The notes: generated from the sequence alone by a model not told the origin. Positions 8,422 through 17,507 are shown, counted from the stretch's first letter. The stretch is 64,000 nt of DNA from JBCCGR01 sp039029195 (GCA_039029195.1 JBCCGR010000007.1:62001-126000), one strand, 5' to 3'. Made by a program: numbers and translations.

Positions 8422-8646
8422 ATGAGCGAAACCACAGCCACTTCAAAACTTACCGTCAAATACCAGACGGTCATTCCACGCTCCGTGCGGCAGATGTTGC
8501 AATTGAACGTGGGTGACAAGGTCCGGTACCGGGAGACACCGCAGGGCGTTGTGATCGAGAAGGTTTTGTCGGAGCAGGACGATCCATTCGCAACCTTTAC
8601 CGAGTGGTCAGGCGCGGAAGACGACCAGGCTTATGCCGATCTCTGA
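8422..8646 (+). CDS. AbrB/MazE-type antitoxin
   Basis: A 74-residue protein with an N-terminal swapped-hairpin DNA-binding domain: SKLTVKYQTVIPRSVRQML followed by VGDKVRYRETPQGVVIEKV. The acidic C-terminal tail (EQDDPFATFTEWSGAEDDQA) is the part expected to neutralise the toxin. It overlaps the toxin gene by 14 bases, the normal antitoxin-first arrangement with coupled translation. An inverted repeat and two direct half-sites lie in its promoter. The binding partner and the repressor role are inferred from family and layout. Confidence 0.85.
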   Translation: MSETTATSKLTVKYQTVIPRSVRQMLQLNVGDKVRYRETPQGVVIEKVLSEQDDPFATFTEWSGAEDDQAYADL

Positions 8647-8998
8647 GCCAGTGCCGCCACAATGGTCGGTTGTTGTGCTGCCATTTCCCTATGCGGATCA
8701 ATTGGCCGAAAAACGCAGACCAGCACTCGTGATTTCCAACCATTTGCTGGGGAGCAAGATTGTCTGGGTCGCGATGATCACCAGTGCCGCCAATCAGCCG
8801 TGGCGCGACGACATCGAAATTGATGACCTGCAAAGCGCCGGGTTGCCAGCGCCTTCAGTGATCCGACCTGCCAAAATTGCAACGATTGATGTCGATCGGA
8901 TTGAGCGAATAGCCGGAACGGTCTCCGGCGCGATTGCTGCGAGAACACTCAATGCTCTTAGCCGGTTTCTGGACGATCCGGCTACAACACCGGTTTGA
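8633..8998 (+). CDS. MazF/PemK-type endoribonuclease toxin
   Basis: A 121-residue protein of the PemK/MazF fold, which cuts mRNA at short sequence motifs. Visible family features are WSVVVLPFPYAD near the N-terminus, the RRPALVIS strand (residues 28-35, including the conserved Arg), the VAMITSAAN segment and the C-terminal PSVIRPAKIATID strand with the usual helix after it. It starts inside the end of the antitoxin gene. Its last 17 bases overlap the convergent membrane-protein gene. No truncation is seen, so it is probably functional; the cleavage site cannot be predicted. Confidence 0.85.
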   Translation: MPISEPVPPQWSVVVLPFPYADQLAEKRRPALVISNHLLGSKIVWVAMITSAANQPWRDDIEIDDLQSAGLPAPSVIRPAKIATIDVDRIERIAGTVSGAIAARTLNALSRFLDDPATTPV

Positions 8999-9464
8999 TC
9001 GTCACCGGTTTGTACTTCTGGATTGCCGCGACAATTTCTTCGATGCCGCCGTCCAGTGAACTTGTCTCAATCTCGATGTCTTCCACGCGCCCCGCGTGCT
9101 TTTTGGACGTTGAAATCACTGTTTTTGGCCAAAGGCGCAATTCGAGACGATAATCGGACTCCAGCCGGGTCAGGTTGATTTCCCACAAATCCTCCCAGCT
9201 GAAGTGGGAGGGAGAAAGTCTCGCGTCATAAAGGCCATCCGGACGCACGGCCAAAACAACCTCGTTTTGCATGAAAAGCCAGAGCGCGCGGAACGAAAAG
9301 AAGACGAAAAACAGGACACCCGCTGTCCAGGTGGCAATCCCGGCATAGGAAAAGCCCCCAAGGCGGAAAAACAGATAGACAACAAGTCCGCCAAGTGCGG
9401 CCAGCCCGAGCGACGTCATCAGGGCATTGATAAAACTGGCGCGTGAATAGCGAAACTGGTGCAT
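8982..9464 (-). CDS. Small membrane protein, function unknown
   Basis: A 160-residue protein with two adjacent hydrophobic segments (about residues 14-34, ALMTSLGLAALGGLVVYLFF, and 39-66, GIATWTAGVLFFVFFSFRALW) followed by a cytoplasmic beta-rich domain. That domain (VVLAVRPDGLYDARLSPSHF, then SWEDLWEINL) resembles PH-like domains found in many small bacterial membrane proteins. I do not recognise a specific family. It lies 31 bases downstream of the TSUP gene on the same strand and its 3' end overlaps the toxin gene by 17 bases. Confidence 0.65.
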   Translation of the reverse strand: MHQFRYSRASFINALMTSLGLAALGGLVVYLFFRLGGFSYAGIATWTAGVLFFVFFSFRALWLFMQNEVVLAVRPDGLYDARLSPSHFSWEDLWEINLTRLESDYRLELRLWPKTVISTSKKHAGRVEDIEIETSSLDGGIEEIVAAIQKYKPVTIKPVL

Positions 9465-9495
9465 CAGGGAGAAGTGGCAGCGCCTGTGAATGGAT

Positions 9496-10263
9496 TCAAG
9501 CGTAGTTTATCCCTTCTGATCCCCGCCGCAATAAATCCAGCGCCAAGGCCGTGATCACGATTTTGAAGACCAGAGAAAACAGGCGGTCATTGCTTTTCGC
9601 CAGAATGAGCGAACCGGCCAGGGTTCCGAGAAATCCTGTGACCAGCATTGCGCAAATCAAGACAAGCCATGGCGCGAGCAGAAAACCGGCAACTCCGAAT
9701 GCCAGGACTTTCAATCCGTGCTGCGCCGTCTGAAACACGGCTTGGGAAGCCACCAGCGCGTGACGCCCGTCGATTGTGCGGGAGAGCGCGGTTCCAGTGA
9801 GCGGTCCAGCCGCACCCACGACCATGGAAATGAAATTTATGACCCCACCGACAACAACCAATGTGGGCCGCGTGAGCGAAGCACCGGATTGTTTGGGCAG
9901 CCAGATTAGAATGATGATCGCCACACCCATGACAAGGCGCAAGACCGCGTCATCCAGGCGAACGGTGAACACGGCACCTGCAAGACATCCGAACACCCCA
10001 CCCGCCAGCATGGGCAGCAGAACCGGCCAGACCGCATGCCGCCTTTGAACGAGCATTCTGGAAAGGTTTGACCCAAACTGAACGGCGCCGTGCACTGGTA
10101 TAAGGGCTGCTACCGGCAGGAAGTAAGTCATGAGGACCAGCAGCAATACGCCGCCGCCAAGGCCAAACGTCGCTGAAATTGCAGAGGTCAAAAAGCTCAC
10201 GCCGATGAGAAACAGAAACCCCGTATCAGAAAGACCCGGTGCAGATATCCAGTCGAATGGCAA
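9496..10263 (-). CDS. TSUP (TauE/SafE) family membrane transporter
   Basis: A 255-residue integral membrane protein of the TauE/SafE type; characterised relatives export sulfite or sulfoacetate or move other small organic anions. The two half-repeats are visible: SAISATFGLGGGVLLLVLM with IPVHGAVQFGSNLSRM in the N-terminal half, and VGAAGPLTGTAL with ASQAVFQTAQHGLKVLAFG in the C-terminal half. The only good start is a TTG at 10263. It follows livF by 13 bases and may be cotranscribed with it. A role in sulfite export is possible, given the sulfonate-like genes further right, but nothing here proves it. Confidence 0.8.
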   Translation of the reverse strand: MPFDWISAPGLSDTGFLFLIGVSFLTSAISATFGLGGGVLLLVLMTYFLPVAALIPVHGAVQFGSNLSRMLVQRRHAVWPVLLPMLAGGVFGCLAGAVFTVRLDDAVLRLVMGVAIIILIWLPKQSGASLTRPTLVVVGGVINFISMVVGAAGPLTGTALSRTIDGRHALVASQAVFQTAQHGLKVLAFGVAGFLLAPWLVLICAMLVTGFLGTLAGSLILAKSNDRLFSLVFKIVITALALDLLRRGSEGINYA

Positions 10264-10276
10264 ATATTCGGTTCGC

Positions 10277-11107
10277 CTACGCCAGCCAGCGTTTGCGGCG
10301 TTTGTAGTGCTTCACTTCGCGGAAGTTTTTGCGGCCTTCACCGCCAACGCCAAGGTAAAACTCCTTCACGTCCTCGTTTTCCCGCAGCGCCGCGCCTTCG
10401 CCGTCAAGCACCACACGACCCGATTCCAGAATGTAGCCGTAGGTCGCGTAGCGCAGGGCGATGTTGGTGTTCTGCTCAGCCAGCAGGAAGGAGACGCCTT
10501 CATTCTCGTTGAGCTTTTTGACGATCTCGAAAATCTCTTCCACCAGCTGCGGCGCGAGCCCCATGGACGGTTCATCAAGCAGGATTGTTGAGGGTTTGGA
10601 CATCAGCGCTCGCCCAATGGCGCACATTTGCTGTTCACCACCCGATGTGTAGCCGGCCAGCGAGTTCTTGCGCTCTCTCAGACGCGGGAAATAGTTGTAG
10701 ACCATTTCCATATCGTCGCGAACGCTGGCCGAACCGTCTGTGCGCGTGAAGGCACCGGTCAGAAGATTTTCTTCAATGGTGAGATGGCCAAAACAATGGC
10801 GGCCCTCCATCACCTGAATACAGCCCCGCCGCACAAGCTCATTCGGCGAAAGCGATTGCACCTCATCGCCATTGAAGACGATGTTGCCCTTTGTGACTTC
10901 GCCACGCTCTGCGTGAAGCAGGTTGGAGATTGCCTTGAGTGTCGTGGTTTTGCCCGCACCATTGGCACCCAAAATGGCAACAATGCCGCCTTTAGGAACG
11001 GTCAGCGACACGCCTTTCAGCACCAAAATCACATGGTCGTAAATGACCTCGATATTGTTGACTTCCAATATCGTTTCATTGGTCTGGGAAGCTTCGGCAA
11101 CGCTCAC
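10277..11107 (-). CDS. livF: Branched-chain-type ABC transporter ATPase (LivF-like)
   Basis: Cytoplasmic ATPase of a HAAT-family importer. Walker A is GANGAGKTT, the signature is SGGEQQMCAIGRAL and Walker B is TILLDEPSMGL; the TIEENLLTG motif is typical of LivF. The GTG start at 11107 has GGAG seven bases upstream. A basic C-terminal extension (VKHYKRRKRWLA) goes beyond the usual LivF end. It is separated from the receptor gene livJ by a strong hairpin terminator, so it may be made at a lower level than the receptor. It completes the five-part transporter encoded by the next genes. Confidence 0.9.
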   Translation of the reverse strand: MSVAEASQTNETILEVNNIEVIYDHVILVLKGVSLTVPKGGIVAILGANGAGKTTTLKAISNLLHAERGEVTKGNIVFNGDEVQSLSPNELVRRGCIQVMEGRHCFGHLTIEENLLTGAFTRTDGSASVRDDMEMVYNYFPRLRERKNSLAGYTSGGEQQMCAIGRALMSKPSTILLDEPSMGLAPQLVEEIFEIVKKLNENEGVSFLLAEQNTNIALRYATYGYILESGRVVLDGEGAALRENEDVKEFYLGVGGEGRKNFREVKHYKRRKRWLA

Positions 11108-11134
11108 AATGTCTCTCCGGATTATCTCAAAATT

Positions 11135-11160
11135 GACCCCCGGACGTTTGCCCGGGGGTC
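11135..11160 (-). terminator. Intrinsic terminator/attenuator between livJ and livF
   Basis: GACCCCCGG (11135-11143) pairs perfectly with CCGGGGGTC (11152-11160) around an eight-base loop. Reading leftwards, the stem is followed by AATTTTGAG. It lies 21 bases after the livJ stop and probably causes partial termination, leaving more receptor mRNA than livF mRNA. Confidence 0.75.
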
Positions 11161-11181
11161 TGTTTGTCTAGATAGAACGGC

Positions 11182-12483
11182 TTAGCCGCAGGTCTGGGTC
11201 TTCCAGTCTGGTTTGTCGGAAACATACTTTGCAGCAGCTTCCTCAAGCAGCGGACGAACGACGTCGGTCATCGGAGTGATTGGATCGGAAATACGCTTCC
11301 AATTCTTGCCGTCCCATTGCTGGATGAAGACCGAGCCCGCACCTTCGTGGTCAGCACAGGAACCTTTCACCGGAGCGGTGAAGCCTTCCAGGCCAAGTTC
11401 TTTCAGCCGGGCTTCGGAAAGATCGAAGGTTTCCAGACCACCGCGCATATCCGCACCGGTAATGACTTTCTTACCGGTTGCCTTCTGTGCGGCATGAATG
11501 GCTTCCGCCACCAGAACAGCGTTGAAAAGACCGCGATTGTAGAGAACGTTGCCCACATCCTCTTTCTTGGCCTTGGAGTTGCCTGCATCCACAACATGCT
11601 TGATCACATCCTGAAGCGCAGGGAAGTCCGTGCCGATACCGGAGAAGTTGGCACCCAAATAGCCCTTACCGGTGGCGCCCACTGGATTGAGGTCGGCATG
11701 CGCCGCTGACCACCAGTTACCGATGAACTTGTCGAGCGGGAAGCGGATCTTCGCGGCTTCCTTCACAGCCGTGGAGTTCATCGCACCCCAGCCCCACATG
11801 ATCATCCAGTCAGGACGCTCTTTACGAACGTTCAGCCACTGAGATGACTGGTTCTGCATTTCCTTCACGCCAACGGGGAAACCAACCCATTTGAAACCAA
11901 GCTTCGGCGCAAGCTGCTCCAGAAGCGGAATGGGCTCTTTACCGTAGCCGACGTCAAGATAGATGAAGCCAATCTTCTTGCCCTTCAGTCCGCCATTTGC
12001 ATCGATATATTTCAGGATCGATGACATCTGGCTCCAGTAGGACGTTGGATAGGTGAAGGTCCAGGGGAAGGTTTTGCCTTCCGCAGCAGCGGAAAGACCA
12101 TAGCCCATGGAAAGGACCGGAATCTGATCAACCGGTGCTTTTGGGATGAGCTGTAGCGTGATGCCGGTGGACAATGGATTGTAGACCAATGCACCCTTGC
12201 CTTTGGTGGCCTCGTAGCACTCCACACCCTTCTGGGCATTGTAGCCGGTCTCGCATTCCTCAACAACCAGCTTAGCACCGCCGATGCCACCATCACGCGC
12301 ATTGAGCATGTTGAGATAGTCGGCAAATCCATCGGCAAATGGTGTGCCTCCACCCGCAAATGGACCGGTGCGATAGCTCAGTGAGGGAATGTAGATCGAG
12401 TCCTCGGCCTGGGCTGTCGCGGTGAAACCACCGGCAGCGACTGCAAATGCAGCAGCGCCCAATAGACAGGATTTAAGTTTCAT
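11182..12483 (-). CDS. livJ: ABC transporter periplasmic substrate-binding protein (LivJ-like)
   Basis: Periplasmic receptor of the branched-chain amino-acid/amide family, 433 residues. A Sec signal peptide (MKLKSCLLGAAAFAVAAGG, cleavage after TATAQA) is visible. The ATG at 12483 has GGAGG six bases before it, so the in-frame ATG four codons upstream is not used. The mature protein starts with EDSIYIPSLSYRTGPFAGG and contains GYNAQKGVECYE and the paired-lobe pattern of peripla_BP_6 domains. Receptors of this length next to acyl-CoA ligases often bind aromatic acids or other carboxylates rather than leucine; the ligand here is unknown. Followed by a hairpin terminator. Confidence 0.9.
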   Translation of the reverse strand: MKLKSCLLGAAAFAVAAGGFTATAQAEDSIYIPSLSYRTGPFAGGGTPFADGFADYLNMLNARDGGIGGAKLVVEECETGYNAQKGVECYEATKGKGALVYNPLSTGITLQLIPKAPVDQIPVLSMGYGLSAAAEGKTFPWTFTYPTSYWSQMSSILKYIDANGGLKGKKIGFIYLDVGYGKEPIPLLEQLAPKLGFKWVGFPVGVKEMQNQSSQWLNVRKERPDWMIMWGWGAMNSTAVKEAAKIRFPLDKFIGNWWSAAHADLNPVGATGKGYLGANFSGIGTDFPALQDVIKHVVDAGNSKAKKEDVGNVLYNRGLFNAVLVAEAIHAAQKATGKKVITGADMRGGLETFDLSEARLKELGLEGFTAPVKGSCADHEGAGSVFIQQWDGKNWKRISDPITPMTDVVRPLLEEAAAKYVSDKPDWKTQTCG

Positions 12484-12554
12484 ATTTTCCTCCATTATTA
12501 CCGGCAGAGCGCCGGCCTATGCAGTTGTCTCAACGACAACTCTTCTTCCAAAAA

Positions 12555-13637
12555 TCATGAGCCATATGGGAATGGCCATGTCCTCAGCTTTTCCTTCGCG
12601 ATCTGCCACAGTCGGGCGAGCCCGTGCGGTTCAACGATCAGGAAGAAGATGATCAAAACACCGATCAATACCGATGTGACATGCTCCATGGTTGCAGCAT
12701 TGATGCCAAGTCCCAGAAAGCTGGGGAGCGCACGCATCATAATCGGCAGTACAAAGATCAAAAATGCACCCATGAAACAGCCGATAAGCGAGCCCATTCC
12801 GCCAATGATCACCATAAACAGAACCTGGAACGACTTGTTGATATCGAAGCTTTCGACCTCCGCAGAGCCTAGCCACAAAAACACCATCAGTGCGCCTGCT
12901 ACACCGCAATAGTAAGATGACATGGCGAAGGCTGAAAGCTTGGCCGTCAGCGGTTTGATACCCATCAGTTCGGCGGCAATGTCCATGTCGCGGATCATCA
13001 TCCAGGAACGGCCGATACGCCCGCGGATCACATTGGATGCAACCCAGGTCATCACAACCACGATGCTCAGAATGATGAGATAGCGCAAAGAGGAATCGCC
13101 GGATGCTGGGTCGATTGCGTGTCCGAACAGGGTCGGTGAGGTGGAATCAATCGCGCCGGAATCATTGTAGTTGTAGAGCCAGGGAATGCGGATGAACGAC
13201 CATTCCAGGAAAAACTGCGCTGCCAGCGTGGTGATCGCCAGGTAAAGTCCTTTGATCCGCAACGACGGCAGTCCAAACAAAATGCCGACACCGGCTGCGA
13301 AAAAGCCTGATATGAAGATGTGAATGATGATATTCACTTCAGGGAAAATCGTCATCAGCTTGTAGCAAGCATAGGCGCCCACACCCATGAACGCTCCGGT
13401 GCCAAGGGATAGCTGTCCGGCATAACCCATGAGAATGTTGAGCCCGATTGCTGCCAGAGACCAGATCAGGAACGGAATCATGATCGAGTTCATCCAGAAC
13501 TCGTTGGCAACAAGCGGTACGCCGACGAAGGCAATCAACAGGATGGCGCCCAGCCCGACCCTGTCCTGTAGGATTGGGAAGATGGACTGGTCGGCCTGAT
13601 AGGTGGTCTTGAACTGACCCGCTTCACGATAGAACAT
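12555..13637 (-). CDS. livM: Branched-chain-type ABC transporter permease (LivM-like)
   Basis: A 360-residue inner-membrane permease with about nine to ten hydrophobic segments. The LivM signature region is AIGLNILMGYAGQLSLGTGAF, and the cytoplasmic loop carries GRIGRSWMMIRDMDIAAELMG, which couples to the ATPases. The longer hydrophilic N-terminus (FYREAGQFKTTYQADQSIF) and the C-terminal FFLIVEPHGLARLW are typical. It sits six bases after livH on the same strand. About 70 bases separate it from livJ, with no strong hairpin seen between them. Confidence 0.9.
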   Translation of the reverse strand: MFYREAGQFKTTYQADQSIFPILQDRVGLGAILLIAFVGVPLVANEFWMNSIMIPFLIWSLAAIGLNILMGYAGQLSLGTGAFMGVGAYACYKLMTIFPEVNIIIHIFISGFFAAGVGILFGLPSLRIKGLYLAITTLAAQFFLEWSFIRIPWLYNYNDSGAIDSTSPTLFGHAIDPASGDSSLRYLIILSIVVVMTWVASNVIRGRIGRSWMMIRDMDIAAELMGIKPLTAKLSAFAMSSYYCGVAGALMVFLWLGSAEVESFDINKSFQVLFMVIIGGMGSLIGCFMGAFLIFVLPIMMRALPSFLGLGINAATMEHVTSVLIGVLIIFFLIVEPHGLARLWQIAKEKLRTWPFPYGS

Positions 13638-13643
13638 TTGGGG

Positions 13644-14603
13644 TCACACCCTCTCGATGATTTTTTCGCCGAACAGGCCTTGCGGACGGAAGAGCAGGAA
13701 TATGAGCGCCAGCACATAAGCGAACCAGGCTTCGACCCCGCCACCAAAAATGCTGCCCCAATAGACCTCGAAGACCTTCTCCCCAATGCCGATGATCAGG
13801 CCGCCGACAATCGCTCCTGGAATGGATGTGAAGCCGCCCAGAATGAGAACCGCTAGGGCCTTCAGCGCGATAATTTCAAGAGCAAAGGAGACTTCCGACC
13901 TGGCACCCCACATGATGCCGGTGACCAAAGCCACCACACCGGCGGCGAACCAGACGATGACCCAGATCTGATTGAGCGATATACCCACAGAAAGCGCCGC
14001 CTGATGGTCGTCAGCCACGGCACGCAGTGCCCGTCCGATACGTGTCTTTGAGAAGAAAATGCCAAGCCCGATCACCATCAATACGGCAATGACAACGGCT
14101 GCGACATCAATGTGTTGAAAGGATACGAGACCGCCGAACGCGTTCCAGTCCGTCACCCCGGTGGGAAGCCCGAGTTCGGTGTGAATCATGGATTTGGGTT
14201 CACCCCCAAACACCGTTTCACCAACACCCTTCAATAGGAGCGTTAAGCCAATGGTCGCCATCAGCAATATGGCGTCCGGCTGGTTGACGAGCTTACGGAG
14301 TACGACCCTTTCGATTCCCCAAGCCAACGCCCACATGATGGCGATAGCCAGGATCAGCGACAACCAGGCTGGCACGCCCATCTCGTGCAGACCCACCATG
14401 GCAAGGGCGGCGAACACCACCATGATGCCTTGTGCGAAATTGAAAACGCCCGATGCTTTGAAGATCAGCACAAATCCAAGGGCGATCAGTGAATAGAGAA
14501 CGCCCGCGACAAAGCCTTCCCAGATAGTCTGAATGAACAGATCGGGCAACTCGTAGATCAGCGTGAACGGGGCGACAAAAATCTGGTGAAGCAGTTCCTG
14601 CAT
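13644..14603 (-). CDS. livH: Branched-chain-type ABC transporter permease (LivH-like)
   Basis: A 319-residue inner-membrane permease. The conserved N-terminal helix block is GVLYSLIALGFVLIFKASGV followed by FNFAQGIMVVFAA, and the ATPase-coupling loop reads RIGRALRAVADDHQAALSVG. The C-terminal EAWFAYVLALIFLLFRPQGL is also LivH-like. Its ATG overlaps the livG stop as TAATG, so translation is coupled. It pairs with LivM to form the membrane channel. Confidence 0.9.
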   Translation of the reverse strand: MQELLHQIFVAPFTLIYELPDLFIQTIWEGFVAGVLYSLIALGFVLIFKASGVFNFAQGIMVVFAALAMVGLHEMGVPAWLSLILAIAIMWALAWGIERVVLRKLVNQPDAILLMATIGLTLLLKGVGETVFGGEPKSMIHTELGLPTGVTDWNAFGGLVSFQHIDVAAVVIAVLMVIGLGIFFSKTRIGRALRAVADDHQAALSVGISLNQIWVIVWFAAGVVALVTGIMWGARSEVSFALEIIALKALAVLILGGFTSIPGAIVGGLIIGIGEKVFEVYWGSIFGGGVEAWFAYVLALIFLLFRPQGLFGEKIIERV

Positions 14604-15427
14604 TAGTGTGGTACCCCCAGATAAGCATCAATCACATTCTGATTGGCCTGAACTTCCTGCGGAGAGCCATCCGCGATCTTTTTGCCATAATCGAGCACGA
14701 CCACCCGGTCTGCCAGATCCATCACGACACCCATGTCATGCTCAATCAGCGCGATTGTGGTACCAAATTGCTGGTTCACCTCGATGATGAAACGGCTCAT
14801 ATCCTCTTTTTCTTCCAGATTCATGCCCGCCATGGGCTCATCAAGAAGCAGTAGATCAGGTTCCAGCGCCAGTGCGCGCCCAAGCTCCACACGTTTTTGT
14901 AGACCGTACGGCAATTTACCCACCGGTGTGCGCCGAATGTGTGCGATTTCCAAAAAGTCTATGATCTCTTCCACCTTGTGACGGTGTTCGATTTCTTCTT
15001 CGCGTGCCGGGCCGAAATAAAGCATCTGCCAGAAGAAGTTCTTGTTCATTTTCAGTGAGCGACCGGACATGATGTTGTCGAGCGTCGACATGCCCTTGAA
15101 CAGCGCCACGTTCTGGAACGTTCGTGAAATGCCGGAGCTTGCCGCCACGTGCGGCCGCATGCGCCGCCTTACCTCTCCTCGAAACGTGATGGTTCCTATC
15201 TGCGGATGGTAGAAACCATTGATAACGTTCAGCATCGACGTCTTGCCCGCACCATTGGGACCGATGATGGCGCGAATTTCACCCTTGTTGATGTTGAACG
15301 AAACATCGCTGATGGCTTTAACCCCACCAAAGGACAAGGAAACATCATCAACGCGCAATAGTTCCGCGCCCGGCGCAATGCCGTCATCGGGGGCGTGCAG
15401 TTCCACATGGGTTACATGCTGGTTCAC
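14603..15427 (-). CDS. livG: Branched-chain-type ABC transporter ATPase (LivG-like)
   Basis: Second ATPase of the importer, 274 residues. Walker A is GPNGAGKTS, the signature is the LivG-type LPYGLQKRVELGRAL, and Walker B is LLLLDEPMAGMN. The INGFYHPQIGTITF and SGISRTFQNVALF segments are characteristic of LivG. It overlaps the upstream ligase gene by four bases and the downstream livH by one. The unusual N-terminal 20 residues (THVELHAPDDGIAPG) are an extension before the first strand. Confidence 0.9.
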   Translation of the reverse strand: MNQHVTHVELHAPDDGIAPGAELLRVDDVSLSFGGVKAISDVSFNINKGEIRAIIGPNGAGKTSMLNVINGFYHPQIGTITFRGEVRRRMRPHVAASSGISRTFQNVALFKGMSTLDNIMSGRSLKMNKNFFWQMLYFGPAREEEIEHRHKVEEIIDFLEIAHIRRTPVGKLPYGLQKRVELGRALALEPDLLLLDEPMAGMNLEEKEDMSRFIIEVNQQFGTTIALIEHDMGVVMDLADRVVVLDYGKKIADGSPQEVQANQNVIDAYLGVPH

Positions 15428-17406
15428 TCTGCGGCCTCCTGTACGGCACCGGTTGCCGCGTAGGTGTTCATGTCCTGGATCGTGACAGTCGCCGAAATAC
15501 TGCCCTTGCGACCGTCTTCGAACACAACTTCAGTGTCGACATGCTTCTCGGTTGAACCGTCGTAAAGCGCTTCGATAAGGGGCGCGTAGCGCTCTGCGAT
15601 AAACGACCGGCGAACCTTTTGGGTGCGCGTCAGTTCCCCATCATCTGCGTCCAGTTCCTTGTGCAAAACAAGGAACCGGCTGATCTGGGACCCGGCAACG
15701 CGCTCTTCGCCAGCCAGGTCGCGATTAACCTGGTCCACATGCTCTTTCACCATAGAATAGACCTGCGGATGGCCTGCCAGTTCCTGATAGGAACCATAGG
15801 CGATGTTGTTGCGTTCCGCCCAGTTGGCGACTGACGTCAGATCGATGTTGACGAACACGCCCACATGGTCACGCCCGTCCCCAAAGGCCACAGCCTCTTT
15901 GATGTTGGGGAAGAATTTGAGTTTGTTCTCGATGTATTTCGGCGGGAACATGGAGCCATCGTTCAGCTTGCCCACATCCTTGGCGCGGTCGATGATCCGA
16001 AGGTGCCCATCGCTATCCAGGAAGCCAGCATCTCCCGTGTGCACCCAGCCATCTTCTGTCTTGGTTTCGCGGGTGGCCTCTTCGTTCTTGTAGTAACCGA
16101 CGAACACGCCCGGGGAGCGATAAAGCACTTCGCCCGTATCGTTGATCTTGATTTCAACCTCAGGGGATGGGGTTCCCACCGTATCGGCGCTGATTTCACC
16201 ATCTGGCTGTGCGGTGACATAAACACTGGCCTCGGTCTGGCCGTATAGCTGCTTCAGATTGATCCCGATTGAACGGTAGAAGCGGAAGATTTCAGGCCCG
16301 ATCGCTTCGCCCGCCGTGTATCCCACTTTCATTTTGGTGAAACCGAGACGGTTCTTCAGCGGGCCGTAAACAAGCACTTCGCCAAGATTGTAAAGCATCC
16401 GATCTTTAGCGGAGACCTGGTCTCCGTTCAGGATCTTCTCGCCGACACGGTTCGCGACAGCCAGAAAATCGTGGAACATCTTTTTCTTGATGGCACCGGC
16501 ATCTTCCATGGCCACCATAATTTGTGTGAGCAATCCCTCAAACACGCGCGGTGGCGCAAAAAAGCAGGTCGGTGCGATTTCGCGGCGGTTTTCGGTTACC
16601 GTTTCAGCGCTTTCCGGACAGCACACACAATATCCGGCTACAAAGGCCTGCGCGTAGGAGAACACATGGTCGCCAACCCAGGCCATCGGCAAATAGGCGA
16701 TGATCTGTTCGTTCTCATCAAGCTTGTCGAATGAATTGCCGTTTATGGCCGAACGCACGAGATTGGAGTTCGACAACATGACGCCCTTGGGTCGTCCGGT
16801 TGTACCAGACGTGTAGAGCATGACGGAAATATCGTCGCTTGCGCCTTCGTCCACGCTTTGCTGCCATTTGCTCAGCGCGGAAGAATCGCGATCCATCGCG
16901 GAAGCGCCCACCGCCTGCACGGCGGTGAACGCATGGAGATTGTTTTCTTCATAGTCTCCAAGACCACGGGCCTCATCATAAACAATATGCTTGAGATGCG
17001 GCAGTTGGTCAGCAATCGACATCACCTTGTCGACTTGCTCCTGATCCTGACAGACGGCGAAAGCAACCTCGGCATGGTTCAGAACGTAAGCCATCTCTTC
17101 CGCAACTGAATCGGAATAGACAGGCACTGGTATCCCTCCAAGCGCCTGCACGGCCGCAAAGGTCCAGTAAAGGCGTGGTTTGTTGGCACCAACGAGCGCA
17201 ACCTTGTCGCCACGTGACAGGCCCAGTTCAGAAAGACCTATGGAAAATCGGCGCACCTCGTCCAGAACTTCGCCCCAGTTCCAGGTCTGCCAGATTCCGT
17301 AGTCCTTGTGCCTTATGGATGGCCGATCCTTGAACCGGCTTGCATTGTGGATAAGATACTTTGGAAATGTATCCAACGCGGCGCCCGCGCCCGCATTACT
17401 CGACAT
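15424..17406 (-). CDS. Long-chain-type acyl-CoA synthetase (AMP-forming)
   Basis: A 660-residue ANL-superfamily ligase that activates a carboxylic acid to its CoA thioester through an acyl-adenylate. The phosphate-binding P-loop is LYTSGTTGRPKGVM, the adenine motif is YGQTEAS, and the C-terminal hinge is DGWVHTGDAGFLDSDGHLRI followed by RAKDVGKLNDG. The size and FPPKYIENKLKF segment match long-chain fatty-acid ligases. It overlaps livG by four bases, so activation is coupled to uptake. This gene order (ligase plus five transporter genes) is common for aromatic or long side-chain acids; the actual acid is unknown. A hairpin separates it from the oxidoreductase gene upstream. Confidence 0.9.
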   Translation of the reverse strand: MSSNAGAGAALDTFPKYLIHNASRFKDRPSIRHKDYGIWQTWNWGEVLDEVRRFSIGLSELGLSRGDKVALVGANKPRLYWTFAAVQALGGIPVPVYSDSVAEEMAYVLNHAEVAFAVCQDQEQVDKVMSIADQLPHLKHIVYDEARGLGDYEENNLHAFTAVQAVGASAMDRDSSALSKWQQSVDEGASDDISVMLYTSGTTGRPKGVMLSNSNLVRSAINGNSFDKLDENEQIIAYLPMAWVGDHVFSYAQAFVAGYCVCCPESAETVTENRREIAPTCFFAPPRVFEGLLTQIMVAMEDAGAIKKKMFHDFLAVANRVGEKILNGDQVSAKDRMLYNLGEVLVYGPLKNRLGFTKMKVGYTAGEAIGPEIFRFYRSIGINLKQLYGQTEASVYVTAQPDGEISADTVGTPSPEVEIKINDTGEVLYRSPGVFVGYYKNEEATRETKTEDGWVHTGDAGFLDSDGHLRIIDRAKDVGKLNDGSMFPPKYIENKLKFFPNIKEAVAFGDGRDHVGVFVNIDLTSVANWAERNNIAYGSYQELAGHPQVYSMVKEHVDQVNRDLAGEERVAGSQISRFLVLHKELDADDGELTRTQKVRRSFIAERYAPLIEALYDGSTEKHVDTEVVFEDGRKGSISATVTIQDMNTYAATGAVQEAAE

Positions 17407-17482
17407 ACTGATGTGAGCCCTCCCAAGCCCTTGCTCGACCGCTCCTTAACGGTCGAATTTTTCGGCGAGTTTAGGGAACTTG

Positions 17483-17507
17483 CCAAAGAGTGCAAGTGAC
17501 TCTTTGG
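17483..17507 (-). terminator. Hairpin after the indolepyruvate oxidoreductase gene
   Basis: CCAAAGAGT (17483-17491) and ACTCTTTGG (17499-17507) form a perfect nine-base stem with a seven-base loop, starting directly after the oxidoreductase stop codon. There is no clear T-run, so it may protect the 3' end or reduce read-through rather than end transcription fully. A second, smaller hairpin (CGACCG/CGGTCG) lies 30 bases further on. Confidence 0.5.
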
